This document shows, piece after piece, positions 42,978 to 52,469 of a stretch of 64,000 nt of DNA; within the stretch, counting starts at the first letter, position 1, and every line of letters starts with the position of its first letter. The notes under the pieces are model-generated. The model did not search any database. It was not told where the DNA came from and saw only the letters and a program-made list of their open reading frames with translations. A program made the position numbers and the translations under genes. This stretch comes from Albirhodobacter sp042466415 (GTDB lineage Bacteria; Pseudomonadota; Alphaproteobacteria; Rhodobacterales; Rhodobacteraceae), in assembly GCF_042466415.1 (NCBI RefSeq), contig NZ_JAXHCH010000002.1, positions 2,666,001 to 2,730,000 of the forward strand, written 5' to 3'.

Positions 42978-44915
42978 ATGTTTGGGTCTATCCTTAAATT
43001 TACCCGCTCCCAGAAGAACTTAATTCTTCTTTCTGCCGACCTGTTGGTGGTTCCCATCGCGTTTTGCGTCGCGTTGATGATCCAGTTTTCGTCGTTGGCG
43101 CCGATCGAACACTTGAACCGGAATTGGGAAGCGCTGCCGGCGTTGGTTGGGATTGCCGCAGTAATGCTGTTCGTGCTCGGGTTGTGGCATGTGCGCCTGA
43201 AAGAGTTTCAGGAAAAGGCTGTTTTACGGTCTGCCGCCTTGGCGGTGAGTATGGGGCTCGCGTCGTCAGCGGTCGCGGGGGTGTTGGAGCTTCCCTTCGC
43301 GCCGGGGTTCCACCCCCTGTTCGCGTTGGTGTTCCTCGTTGTCTATCTCGGTGCGCGGCGTTTGATGTTGCAAGTCTTGCTGGCAATCTACCGCAGATCG
43401 GCGGGCGTCACGCGGGTCGCGATTTATGGGGCGGGGCGCACGGGTATGGCATTGGCGCAGGCGCTGCGCCAGCAACCCGGTATTATCGCCTATGCGTTTC
43501 TCGATGATAACGCGACGCTCGACGGGCTGAACGTCGAAGGGTTGCCGGTCTATTCGGGCGCGCGGGTTGCGCGGGTTGTGAAGGAATACGGGATCAACCG
43601 TGTGATCATCGCGATGCCCAGCTTGTCGACGCATAAGCAGACGTATCTGTCGCAACGGCTCGGGCGGTTGCGGGTCGAAATCCAGACATTGCCTGCTTTT
43701 GCGCGTTTGACGGGCGATGATGCGCTTCTTGATAAACTGACGCCTGCGGGTCCGGCGGCCTTCCTGTCGCGAGGGCATTTGCATGATGAGATCAGCGGCT
43801 CGCTTGCGGATTACACGGGCGGGTCGGTCCTGATTACGGGCGCGGGCGGATCTATCGGGCAAGAGCTGTGCAGACAGATACTCCGGTGCCGGCCCCGCAA
43901 GCTGGTTTTGTTCGATCTCTCTGAACTGGCGCTTTACAATATCCACTCCGAGATTGTGGTGCTTGCGCAAGAGGCGGGCATCGAGCTTGTGGCCGTGTTG
44001 GGCAGCATCACGGATGAGGTGCTGGTTGAACAGGTTTTGGCCGGCCACAGTATCGATGCGGTGCTGCACGCGGCCGCCTATAAACATGTGCCAATCGTGG
44101 AGACGAATATCCGGGTTGGCCTAGCGAATAACGCGTTGGGGACATCGGTTCTTGTCGCGAAAGCGCATGAGGCGAAGGTGAAGCGTTTCGTCCTCGTTTC
44201 GTCCGACAAAGCTGTGCGGCCGGGCAATGTGATGGGCGCATCTAAGCGGTTCGCGGAGCTGATCGTGCAAGATATGGCCGCGCGCGCGACGGACACGATC
44301 TTCTCGATTGTTCGGTTCGGGAATGTTCTTGGCTCGTCGGGCTCGGTGATTCCGTTATTCCAAGAGCAGATCGCCCGAGGTGGTCCGGTTACGCTGACGG
44401 ATCTGAACGTCACGCGTTATTTCATGACGATCGAGGAGGCCGCGCGGCTTGTGATGGTCGCGGGATCTTTTGCGGAGGGCGGCGAGGTTTACGTTCTGGA
44501 TATGGGGCAGCCCGTTTTGATCCGCGATCTGGCCTACCGTTTGATACATGCCGCCGGATTTTCGGTGCGCGACGAGTTGAACCCCGATGGGGATATCGAG
44601 GTTATTTGCACAGGGCTGCGTCCGGGAGAAAAGCTGCATGAGGAGCTGATGATGGGGACGGGCGGCCAAAGCACCGCACATCCCAAGATCATCCGCGTTC
44701 GCGAGCACGGCCTCTCCGAATTGGAAATGGCGGGATCTTTGCGCGCGCTGCGGGCGGCGATTGCGGAAGGGTCCGAGCAGGGCGTCTTGACGGCTCTCGC
44801 CCGTGCTGTGCCGGAATACCACCCGCAGAACTTGCCCGCCTCGGCTTTGCCTGTTCAGGTGACGTCTGCGGATAAGAAACGGCGCAGCCGCGTCACCGAC
44901 CTTCCATCAGAGTGA
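42978..44915 (+). CDS. WbpM/CapD-type UDP-sugar 4,6-dehydratase
   Basis: Membrane-anchored nucleotide-sugar dehydratase of 645 residues, first enzyme of deoxyaminosugar synthesis for polysaccharide or glycoprotein. Four N-terminal helices come first, then a Rossmann-like part (VAIYGAGRTGMALAQAL). The catalytic SDR domain has VLITGAGGSIGQELCRQI and LVSSDKAVRPGNVMGASKR, in which Met replaces the usual Tyr of YxxxK as in the long WbpM class. A UDP-GlcNAc or similar substrate is expected. An upstream GTG at 42912 is possible, but the ATG at 42978 is preferred. No other polysaccharide genes adjoin it. It overlaps truA tail to tail by 9 bases. Confidence 0.9.
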   Translation: MFGSILKFTRSQKNLILLSADLLVVPIAFCVALMIQFSSLAPIEHLNRNWEALPALVGIAAVMLFVLGLWHVRLKEFQEKAVLRSAALAVSMGLASSAVAGVLELPFAPGFHPLFALVFLVVYLGARRLMLQVLLAIYRRSAGVTRVAIYGAGRTGMALAQALRQQPGIIAYAFLDDNATLDGLNVEGLPVYSGARVARVVKEYGINRVIIAMPSLSTHKQTYLSQRLGRLRVEIQTLPAFARLTGDDALLDKLTPAGPAAFLSRGHLHDEISGSLADYTGGSVLITGAGGSIGQELCRQILRCRPRKLVLFDLSELALYNIHSEIVVLAQEAGIELVAVLGSITDEVLVEQVLAGHSIDAVLHAAAYKHVPIVETNIRVGLANNALGTSVLVAKAHEAKVKRFVLVSSDKAVRPGNVMGASKRFAELIVQDMAARATDTIFSIVRFGNVLGSSGSVIPLFQEQIARGGPVTLTDLNVTRYFMTIEEAARLVMVAGSFAEGGEVYVLDMGQPVLIRDLAYRLIHAAGFSVRDELNPDGDIEVICTGLRPGEKLHEELMMGTGGQSTAHPKIIRVREHGLSELEMAGSLRALRAAIAEGSEQGVLTALARAVPEYHPQNLPASALPVQVTSADKKRRSRVTDLPSE

Positions 44916-45695
44916 GCTAGAGGGCGTTTCGAAAGGGTCGGCGTTGCCATATCCGACCCCTGCGAGATAGAGGCCTTGCGGAGGGCAGACCGGCCCGCAT
45001 GCGGCGCGGTCGCAGGCCTCTAACACTTCACGCACGCGCTCAGGGTGCCACGCGCCAGCCCCGACGCGCTCGACTGTGCCAACAATGGAGCGCACCTGAT
45101 TGTGCAAGAACGACCGCGCCCGAAGGTAAAAGCGGTACTCGCGGCCATTTTGCACAGGCACTTCCTCGATCCGGATCTCGTCGATTGATTTCACCGGCGA
45201 GGCGGCTTGGCACATCGTGGAGCGAAACGTCGTGTAATCATGATGGCCAATCAGATGCGCGGCCCCCGCGCGCATGGCCTCTATATCGAGAGGGTTTTGC
45301 ACCGCCCATACGAGGCCACGGTCATGCACCATCGGCGCGCGACGCTGCGCGAGACGAAACATGTAGCGCCGCTCGATCGCGGTAAAGCGCGCGTGGAAGT
45401 CCTCTGCGACGCGGGCACAGGCGACGATGGCCACCTGCGCCGGACGCAGATGGAAGTTTAGCGCCTCGGATAAGCGGAACGGGTCCCAGTCCTTCTCCAG
45501 ATCGGCATGGGCAACCTGCGCTGTCGCGTGAACACCTGCATCGGTGCGGCCGGCGGCTGCAATGGTGTGGTCGCGGGGGTCTAGGCGAGCCAAGGCAGCC
45601 TCGATCGCGCCTTGCACGGAGGGTTGATCCGCTTGGCGTTGCCAACCTGCGAAGGCCGCGCCGTGGTACTCGATTTTGAAAGCATATCTAGGCAT
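44907..45695 (-). CDS. truA: tRNA pseudouridine(38-40) synthase
   Basis: Pseudouridine synthase of 262 residues acting on positions 38-40 of tRNA anticodon stems. The catalytic aspartate lies in AAAGRTDAGVHATAQV. Other conserved segments are YHGAAFAGWQRQ and RSFLHNQVRSIVG. The start at 45695 (MPRYAFKIEYHG) gives the family N-terminus; a start at 45776 would add an unrelated lead. It is convergent with the dehydratase gene. Confidence 0.95.
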   Translation of the reverse strand: MPRYAFKIEYHGAAFAGWQRQADQPSVQGAIEAALARLDPRDHTIAAAGRTDAGVHATAQVAHADLEKDWDPFRLSEALNFHLRPAQVAIVACARVAEDFHARFTAIERRYMFRLAQRRAPMVHDRGLVWAVQNPLDIEAMRAGAAHLIGHHDYTTFRSTMCQAASPVKSIDEIRIEEVPVQNGREYRFYLRARSFLHNQVRSIVGTVERVGAGAWHPERVREVLEACDRAACGPVCPPQGLYLAGVGYGNADPFETPSSSL

Positions 45696-45866
45696 GCCTT
45701 TGCCTAGCGCCCCGCGCGGAGTTTCGCAATTGCTCAATCGAGCGCGACGTTGGCGCGGGCGAGGTGCTAGGCCCATATCGAGATCCGCGCGCGAAGACGG
45801 CTTGCCCCTAGCCGCGGGGCGGCAGGATGCTTATGTTTGTGGCAAGGGCTAAGGCGAGGGACGAAG

Positions 45867-47270
45867 GTGGGTATTGGCAGTTTGACGGACGATCTTCTAC
45901 GCGGGATCGAAAACCGCATCGATTCCGCCTCAGAGGCTTTGTTCGATCCGGTGATCCGGTTGGGGGTGACGGGCCTGTCGCGGGCGGGCAAAACGGTTTT
46001 TATCACCTCGCTGATTGCCAATCTGATGGATCGCGGCCGGATGCCCGCTTTGACGGGCGCTGCCCAAGTGCAGGCCGCATTCTTGCAGCCGCAACCCGAT
46101 GACACCGTCCCGCGCTTCGAATTTGAGACTATGCTGGCGGCTTTGACCGGCCCCGAGCCGCATTGGCCGGAGGGGACGCGCACGATCTCGGAGTTGCGCC
46201 TGTCATTCCGTATCCAGCCCTCGGGCCTTCTCGGCGCAATCCGTGGCCCGCGCACGTTGCATCTCGATATCGTTGATTATCCGGGCGAGTGGTTGTTGGA
46301 TCTTGGTCTGTTGGAGCTGTCCTTCCGTGACTGGTCCAAGGCGGCGCTCGCGCGCTTGCCGCGTCGCCCGATGGGGCCCGAATATCTTGCGACGCTGGCC
46401 GCTCACGCGCCCGCAGAGGCATTGAACGAGCCTGACGCGCAGAGCTTGGCCGCCGCATTTACCGCGCATCTCCATGCTTCGCGGGCGGCGGGGTTTTCGG
46501 ATTGCTCACCGGGGCGGTTCATCCTGCCCGGTGAAATGGCAGGATCGCCGGCACTCACCTTCGCGCCGCTGCCCGAGGGCGCCGCGCCGCGCGGCTCGCT
46601 GGCGCGTGAGTTTGAGCGCCGGTTTGAGGCGTATAAGTCGCAGATCGTAAAGCCGTTTTTCCGAGACCATTTCGCAAAAATCGACCGGCAGGTTGTTTTG
46701 GTCGATGTGCTTGGCGCGGTGCATTCGGGGCCCGAAGCGCTGGAGGATTTACGACGCGCCATGGGGGCCATTTTGACGGCGTTCCGCCCGGGCCAAACCG
46801 GTTTTCTGGGCGCGCTGCTTGGGCGGAAAAGGATTGAGAAGATCCTCTTCGCGGCGACGAAAGCGGATCACCTCCATCACACGCAGCATCCGCGCCTGAC
46901 CGCGATAACGGAAGCTCTTTTGCGCGAGGCGCGCGATAGGGCTGATTTCGCGGGTGCCGCAACGCAGGCGATGTCGATCGCCAGCCTGCGTACGACGACG
47001 GAGGAAGATTTGCCGCATAAAGACGGGCCGTTGCCCGCAGTGCGGGGCAAGCTCCTCGACGGTCGTTCCGCGGTTTTGTATCCGGGGGAGTTGCCCGCCG
47101 ATCCTGCGCAACTTCTGGCGCCTGCGCGCTCGGGGGCGCAACGCTGGTTGGACGGGGATTACGGGATCATGGGGTTCGCCCCCGCGCCGATCACGCTACG
47201 CCCGCATGAGGGGCCGCCACATATCCGTCTGGATCGCGCCGCACAATTTTTGATCGGAGATAAGCTGTGA
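45867..47270 (+). CDS. ycjX: YcjX-family P-loop protein
   Basis: NTPase-like protein of 467 residues of the YcjX (DUF463) family. Walker A is VTGLSRAGKTVFITSLI, preceded by a helical lead. Further conserved parts are LDIVDYPGEWLLDLGLLELS (Walker B-like DYPGEW), QVVLVDVLGAVHSGPEAL and ILFAATKADHLHH (guanine-specificity-like NKxD variant TKAD). The family is stress-linked and has dynamin-like structure, but its job is unknown. GTG at 45867 with GAGGGA upstream is favoured over ATG at 45837. It overlaps the ycjF gene by 4 bases. Confidence 0.88.
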   Translation: MGIGSLTDDLLRGIENRIDSASEALFDPVIRLGVTGLSRAGKTVFITSLIANLMDRGRMPALTGAAQVQAAFLQPQPDDTVPRFEFETMLAALTGPEPHWPEGTRTISELRLSFRIQPSGLLGAIRGPRTLHLDIVDYPGEWLLDLGLLELSFRDWSKAALARLPRRPMGPEYLATLAAHAPAEALNEPDAQSLAAAFTAHLHASRAAGFSDCSPGRFILPGEMAGSPALTFAPLPEGAAPRGSLAREFERRFEAYKSQIVKPFFRDHFAKIDRQVVLVDVLGAVHSGPEALEDLRRAMGAILTAFRPGQTGFLGALLGRKRIEKILFAATKADHLHHTQHPRLTAITEALLREARDRADFAGAATQAMSIASLRTTTEEDLPHKDGPLPAVRGKLLDGRSAVLYPGELPADPAQLLAPARSGAQRWLDGDYGIMGFAPAPITLRPHEGPPHIRLDRAAQFLIGDKL

Positions 47271-48307
47271 GTGATCAACCCGACCCCAAACCGCAATCCG
47301 CACCACGGCGTGGACCCGTCATGGTTGAAGTCGATGCACAGGATCGCCCACATCCAAGTCCTTCGGATGCGCCACCTGTTCCGGATTTGGAAAGGCCGGT
47401 TTCGGAGGGGCGCGCCATGCAAATTGCGGCGCGTCTCGCAAGCAAACCCGCGTCTGGTGTGAGCCGCTTCTTCTGGCGCTCACTTGTGGCATTGCTGACC
47501 TTCATCCTGTCGGTATCGGCATGGCGTGCCTTGGATGCGTTGATCGCGTCCAATCCGGTAATTGGTTGGCTCGGGGCGTTTTTGACGGCTTTGTTTATAA
47601 TCGCCTGCACCGTGATGATCCTGCGCGAGTTGGCGGGCTATGCGCGGCTAGGTCGGCTTGACCGCGTGCAAAAGGATGTGCGGTCGGTCACGGATTTGGC
47701 CAGCGCCCGCAAAGCGGTTGCTAAGGTTGCCGGTCTATATGCAAAGGCGCCTGAACAGGCTTGGGGGCTCGCGCGCCTGCGGGAGCGCGAGGGCGAAATC
47801 CTTGACGCGGAAACGTTGTTGGATCTTGCCGAGGCGGAGTTGATGGCGCCGCTCGATCAGGCTGCGCGCCGTGAAATCGAAGCCGCCGCGCGTCAGGTTG
47901 CGACTGTGACGGCGCTTGTACCGCTGGCTTTGGCGGATGTTTTCGCGGCGCTGACGTCGAATGTTCGGATGATCCGGCGTTTGGGTGAGATTTACGGAGG
48001 CCGCGCGGGAGTGTTTGGCGCATGGCGTTTAGCGCGTTCGGTTCTGACGCATTTGGTCGCCACGGGCGCTGTCGCGGTGGGCGACGATTTTATCGAGACG
48101 GTTGCGGGTGGGGGTGTATTGTCGAAAGTCTCGCGGCGCTTTGGCGAGGGGGTTGTCAACGGGGCTTTGACGGCGCGCGTCGGGGTGGCGGCGATGGAGG
48201 TTTGTCGACCGATGCCGTTCAAGGCGCTGCCCAAACCGCGTGTGACGCAGGTGGTCAGCCGTGGTTTGGCGGGCCTGTTCGGCCGAAGCAAAACGCCCGA
48301 GAGCTAA
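47267..48307 (+). CDS. ycjF: YcjF/TIGR01620 family membrane protein
   Basis: Membrane protein of 346 residues with two helices around residues 70-125 (FFWRSLVALLTFILSVSAWR, then VIGWLGAFLTALFIIACTVM) and a DUF697 C-terminal domain (VTALVPLALADVFAALTSNV). It is the constant partner of YcjX and starts with GTG overlapping its stop. The two presumably work together at the inner membrane; function unknown. Confidence 0.88.
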   Translation: MSDQPDPKPQSAPRRGPVMVEVDAQDRPHPSPSDAPPVPDLERPVSEGRAMQIAARLASKPASGVSRFFWRSLVALLTFILSVSAWRALDALIASNPVIGWLGAFLTALFIIACTVMILRELAGYARLGRLDRVQKDVRSVTDLASARKAVAKVAGLYAKAPEQAWGLARLREREGEILDAETLLDLAEAELMAPLDQAARREIEAAARQVATVTALVPLALADVFAALTSNVRMIRRLGEIYGGRAGVFGAWRLARSVLTHLVATGAVAVGDDFIETVAGGGVLSKVSRRFGEGVVNGALTARVGVAAMEVCRPMPFKALPKPRVTQVVSRGLAGLFGRSKTPES

Positions 48308-48310
48308 GCC

Positions 48311-48727
48311 TCATGTGAACCGCGGCACTTCGCCTTTCGCGCGGCCGATATCTTCGACACCTTGGCGTAGTCCTTGCCCGATGCGATGCGCTAACGCAGA
48401 CCAACCGGCCGCTTGCAGCGGGTCAAGTTCGCGACGCAAGGTATCGTCGAACAGGCCGAGCCAGATCGGGAAATGTCCCGCCTCGACATTTCCGGCGCGG
48501 CGGTGGGCCATCATCGGGCTGCCTTCATATCCGGATTGATGCAAAATCGCGCCCTTCCAAAAACGCGCAATTTTTGCTTCATGGCTTTCCCAATCCTCGA
48601 CCTTGGCACCAAAAATTGGCCCCAACAGGTGATGCGCGCGCACCCTGGCGTAGAAGGCCGCGACGACCTGTTCGATCTCCGCTTCTGTGATTTCGAAGCG
48701 CGGCGGCAGGGTTGGGGGTGTTGTCAT
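48311..48727 (-). CDS. Group III truncated haemoglobin
   Basis: Single-domain haem protein of 138 residues. FYARVRAHHLLGPIFG and HEAKIARFWKGAILH mark the truncated globin fold; MMAHRRAGNVEAGHFPIWL includes the likely proximal His region. Group III members bind O2 or NO at the cytoplasmic face. The start at 48727 has AAGGAG upstream. It follows the MFS transporter by 22 bases, so the two may be co-transcribed. Confidence 0.9.
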   Translation of the reverse strand: MTTPPTLPPRFEITEAEIEQVVAAFYARVRAHHLLGPIFGAKVEDWESHEAKIARFWKGAILHQSGYEGSPMMAHRRAGNVEAGHFPIWLGLFDDTLRRELDPLQAAGWSALAHRIGQGLRQGVEDIGRAKGEVPRFT

Positions 48728-48749
48728 GACTGGCTCCTTCGGGGCGGGG

Positions 48750-49997
48750 TTATGCCCGTAGCCCGATCCGTTCAAGTGCCATGGTGACGCGGGTCTCGTT
48801 GCCTTTTTCGGGGTGACGCGGGATGAGCAGGGCCAAAAGCAACGAAATAAACGCCATGCCCGCGGCAAGGCCGAACACAGACACCGGGGAGGTCAGCCAT
48901 AGATAGCCCAAAAGCGCCGGCAGGAACACGGCCGCGATGTGATTGATGGTAAAGGCGACGGCGGCCGTCGGGGCGATATCGCCTGCATCCGCGATTTTCT
49001 GGAAATAGGTACGCTGGGCGAAGGCCATCGCGAAGAACAGGTGATCCAACACGTACAGCGCGCCGGCCACCCATACAGGCCAGTTGTAGATATAGAGCCC
49101 GCCATATGCGAGGAAGACCAAAATCAGGCCCGAGTATTCAAACACCAGCGCGGCTTGTTCGCCAAACCGGCCCACGGCTCGCCCGATGAGCGGTGCTGCC
49201 AGCATGTTGACGAAGAAGTTGATCACGAACAGCCCTGTGATCTCATGCACTTCGAAGCCGTATTTCTCGACCATCATGAACGCCGCGAAGACAACGAAAA
49301 TCTGCCGCCGTGCGCCCGCCATCATCTGCATCGCGTAATAGAGCCAATAGCGTTTGCGCAGGACGAATGTCTTGAGTTGCGGCTCCGGCGATTGGAAACT
49401 TGGCCATAAAAGCGCACAAGCGATCGCGATGAGCGCCGTCGTCCCGCCCGAAATCGCGTAGACCGTCATATAGCTGAGATCGAGGGTCTTCCACGTCAGC
49501 ATCAGCAAAAGATAGGCGGCCAGCGAGGCCCCTGAGCCGACCGCCACAATGCGGCCAAGTGTTTGGGGCGCGCGGGATTTGTCGATCCATTGCAGCTGCA
49601 GGGATTGGTTGACTGTCTCGTAATAATGGAAGCCGACAGAGGATAGGAAGGTAACGATCATCAAGCCGCCGAAGCTCGGGAAGGCTGCGGTGATGGCTGT
49701 CGCTACGCCGAGCAAAAAGAGAGACGCGAGCACCAAAACCTGTTCGCGCATCGCCCAGAGCAACACGATCACCCCGATCGCCAGCAATCCGGGAATTTCG
49801 CGGATTGAATGGAGCCAGCCGATCTCTTTCCCAGTAAAGCCTGCCGCCTCGATCACAAAGTTATTGAGCAGGGCCGACCATGTTGCAAAGGCAATCGGCA
49901 TCGCCGCTGCCATCACGTACAGCAACGTATCGGGGCGGCGCCAGCGAGGCAGGGCACGTGCCTCTTCAAGGGTGTAGGTGCGTTTTGAAATGATCAT
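48750..49997 (-). CDS. MFS transporter
   Basis: Integral membrane carrier of 415 residues with about twelve helices (for example LVLASLFLLGVATAITAAF and FVVFAAFMMVEKYGFEVHEI). The RRPDTLLYVMAAAMPIAF start and IGWLHSIREIPGLLAIG resemble drug-efflux type carriers, but no substrate can be given. The start at 49997 (MIISKRTYT) is preferred over 50138. It precedes the haemoglobin gene. Confidence 0.85.
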   Translation of the reverse strand: MIISKRTYTLEEARALPRWRRPDTLLYVMAAAMPIAFATWSALLNNFVIEAAGFTGKEIGWLHSIREIPGLLAIGVIVLLWAMREQVLVLASLFLLGVATAITAAFPSFGGLMIVTFLSSVGFHYYETVNQSLQLQWIDKSRAPQTLGRIVAVGSGASLAAYLLLMLTWKTLDLSYMTVYAISGGTTALIAIACALLWPSFQSPEPQLKTFVLRKRYWLYYAMQMMAGARRQIFVVFAAFMMVEKYGFEVHEITGLFVINFFVNMLAAPLIGRAVGRFGEQAALVFEYSGLILVFLAYGGLYIYNWPVWVAGALYVLDHLFFAMAFAQRTYFQKIADAGDIAPTAAVAFTINHIAAVFLPALLGYLWLTSPVSVFGLAAGMAFISLLLALLIPRHPEKGNETRVTMALERIGLRA

Positions 49998-50065
49998 GCG
50001 AAAACCTGTATCCCTTGTGCAGCATTCTGGCAATTGGCGTTTAATCTGCGTCGTGCGGTTCGATG

Positions 50066-52273
50066 TTACCAGAAACTCTGCGGGTCGATATCTACAGCAA
50101 TGCGGATTGAGTTTGGAATTTTCAACGGGGCGAGCCACGCTTTAATGGCCGGTTGCAGCGCCGCGCCTTTGGGCGCTTTAATCAGCATTCTGACGCGGTG
50201 TTTGCCGCGCACACGCGCGATCGGGGCGGGGGCGGGGCCGTAAACTTCCGCGTTGATTGCGCGCAGGGGCCCGGCGCTGCGCGCCAGTGTTTCTCCAAGG
50301 TCAAACAGCGGTTTCGGCTCAGGACCGGACAAGATCAGCCCAGCCATTTTGCCGAACGGGGGCACACCCTCCGCGCGGCGCCCTTCCGCTTCCGCGCGCC
50401 AGAAATCTTCCTCATTCCCGCTCAAAATGGCGCGGATCACAGGGTGCTCAGGCTGGTGGGTTTGCAGCAGCGCGCGGCCCGGCCGTTCGGCGCGGCCCGC
50501 GCGGCCTGCGACCTGCCGCATCAGCTGGAAGGTACGCTCGGCCGCGCGCATATCGCTGCCCATCAAGCCAAGATCCGCGTCGATGACACCGACAAGCGTC
50601 AGGAGCGGGAAGTTATGCCCCTTCGCCACGATCTGCGTGCCGATGATGATATCAGCGCCGCCCGCGGCAATATTGTGAATCGCCTCTTTCAGGGCGCGCG
50701 CCGAAGAAAACAGATCTGACGACAGCACGGCCATTTTCGCATCAGGGAACCGTTCGGACACCTCTTCCGCCAGCCGTTCCACCCCCGGGCCGATTGGCGC
50801 GAGTTTGCCCTCGGCCTTGCATTCGGGGCAGACGTCGGGGACCGGTTTGCTCTCGCCGCATTGATGGCAGACGAGGCGTTTGAGAAAGCGGTGTTCGACC
50901 ATGCGCGCATCGCAATGATCGCAACCGATCTGATGCCCGCATGCGCGGCAAACTGTGGTGGGCGCATACCCACGGCGGTTGAGAAACAACATCGATTGTT
51001 CGCCCTCCGCTAGTCGTGCGCGCACCTCGCTGGCGAGCGAGGGCGAGATCCAGTTGTTGGGTTGCAACTGCTCGGCGCGCATGTCGATCGCCGCCATTTC
51101 GGGCAATTCCGATGCGCCAAACCGGGCGGCAAGATTGATCCGCTGGTATTTGCCCGCTTCGGCATTGACCCATGTCTCGAGCGAGGGAGTCGCGGAGGCC
51201 AGAACGACTTGCGCAGAGGCGAAGGACGCGCGCAACACGGCCATATCGCGCGCAGAATACATCACACCTTCCTCTTGCTTGTAGGAGGTGTCGTGTTCTT
51301 CATCGATCACGATCAAACCCAGGTCACGGAACGGCAAAAACAGCGCCGATCTCGCGCCGACAACCAATTGCACACCGCCCTCACCACACATCCGCCACAG
51401 GCGGCGACGCTCGGACATAGAGGCGCCCGAATGCCATTCGCCCGGCCTTGCGCCAAAGCGGGCCTCAACCCGATCCAGAAATTCCGCAGTCAGCGCAATT
51501 TCCGGCAGTAAGACCAATGCCTGACGCCCCTGTCGCAGGCAATCGGCGACGGCTTCCAGATAGACTTCCGTCTTCCCCGACCCCGTTACGCCTTTCAAAA
51601 GCGTTGTCCCGTAAGCGCCTGTCAGGAGCGCAGTTCGCAGCTGTGCGGCGGCGTTTGACTGATCTTCCGAGAGCTCTTTGCCCGGACGATTTGCATCCAA
51701 GGGAGGGAAGGGGAGATCGCGAGGCTGGTCGATTTCGTCAACGGCGCCCGAAGCAACCATACCTTTCACGACTTGCGGCGTGACGCCTGCGAGCTTGGCA
51801 AGTTCCGTCAGATAAAAGCCGACCCCGCCGTATGCGCGTAACACCTCAATAACCTTGCCGCGCGCTTCCGTCATCCGCGACGGTGCGGCGGTTCCCAACC
51901 GGTAGATTTTTCGCGATCCGGGCGCATCGGCAAGCCCCGGCGCGCGGGTTGCCAGCCGGAGCATCAAGGGCAGGGGGGTGAGGGTGTAATCTCCCGCGCG
52001 GACCAAAAACTGCTGCATCTCCTCGCGCATCGGCGCGACATCCAAAACGCGGATCACGCGACGCACCTTGGCCAGATCGTAACCGCCTTCACCCGCGCCC
52101 CAAACGACGCCCATCACTTTGCGCGGGCCAAGCGGCACCTCGACATAAGCGCCGAGCGCGCAGCCCCCCTCAGGCGCGCGGTAGTCCAACGGACGGCCAA
52201 TCGGTTCAGCGGTGAGGACCGCGACCAATTGGCCTTCCTCGAAATATCCAGCCTCGGTCAGAGCGGCCTGCAT
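50066..52273 (-). CDS. priA: Primosomal protein N' (replication restart helicase)
   Basis: Superfamily 2 helicase of 735 residues that reloads the replisome at stalled forks. Walker A is LLKGVTGSGKTEVYLEAV, motif II LIVIDEEHDTSYKQEE. The zinc-binding insert contains CRACGHQIGCDHCDAR and CHQCGESKPVPDVCPEC (eight cysteines), and the C-terminal helicase motifs include RQVAGRAGRAERPG. The start at 52273 has AGGAG upstream. It is divergent from DUF484-xerC. Confidence 0.96.
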   Translation of the reverse strand: MQAALTEAGYFEEGQLVAVLTAEPIGRPLDYRAPEGGCALGAYVEVPLGPRKVMGVVWGAGEGGYDLAKVRRVIRVLDVAPMREEMQQFLVRAGDYTLTPLPLMLRLATRAPGLADAPGSRKIYRLGTAAPSRMTEARGKVIEVLRAYGGVGFYLTELAKLAGVTPQVVKGMVASGAVDEIDQPRDLPFPPLDANRPGKELSEDQSNAAAQLRTALLTGAYGTTLLKGVTGSGKTEVYLEAVADCLRQGRQALVLLPEIALTAEFLDRVEARFGARPGEWHSGASMSERRRLWRMCGEGGVQLVVGARSALFLPFRDLGLIVIDEEHDTSYKQEEGVMYSARDMAVLRASFASAQVVLASATPSLETWVNAEAGKYQRINLAARFGASELPEMAAIDMRAEQLQPNNWISPSLASEVRARLAEGEQSMLFLNRRGYAPTTVCRACGHQIGCDHCDARMVEHRFLKRLVCHQCGESKPVPDVCPECKAEGKLAPIGPGVERLAEEVSERFPDAKMAVLSSDLFSSARALKEAIHNIAAGGADIIIGTQIVAKGHNFPLLTLVGVIDADLGLMGSDMRAAERTFQLMRQVAGRAGRAERPGRALLQTHQPEHPVIRAILSGNEEDFWRAEAEGRRAEGVPPFGKMAGLILSGPEPKPLFDLGETLARSAGPLRAINAEVYGPAPAPIARVRGKHRVRMLIKAPKGAALQPAIKAWLAPLKIPNSIRIAVDIDPQSFW

Positions 52274-52469
52274 TCTAGCTCCTGTCTTGCGTCCGTCAGG
52301 GCGGTGGCTTGTCACCCGTCGTTGGGGGCTGTCTGTTATGCTTTGGCGTCGGGTGTGGCATCCCTGTCAGCGGTTATCAAGTCGTGACATCGGGCAGCGT
52401 GGAAGGGGGCTGCATTTCGATCCGTATCGCGGTATAGTTGCTCAAAATGATAAGATCGAGATTTCAGGC

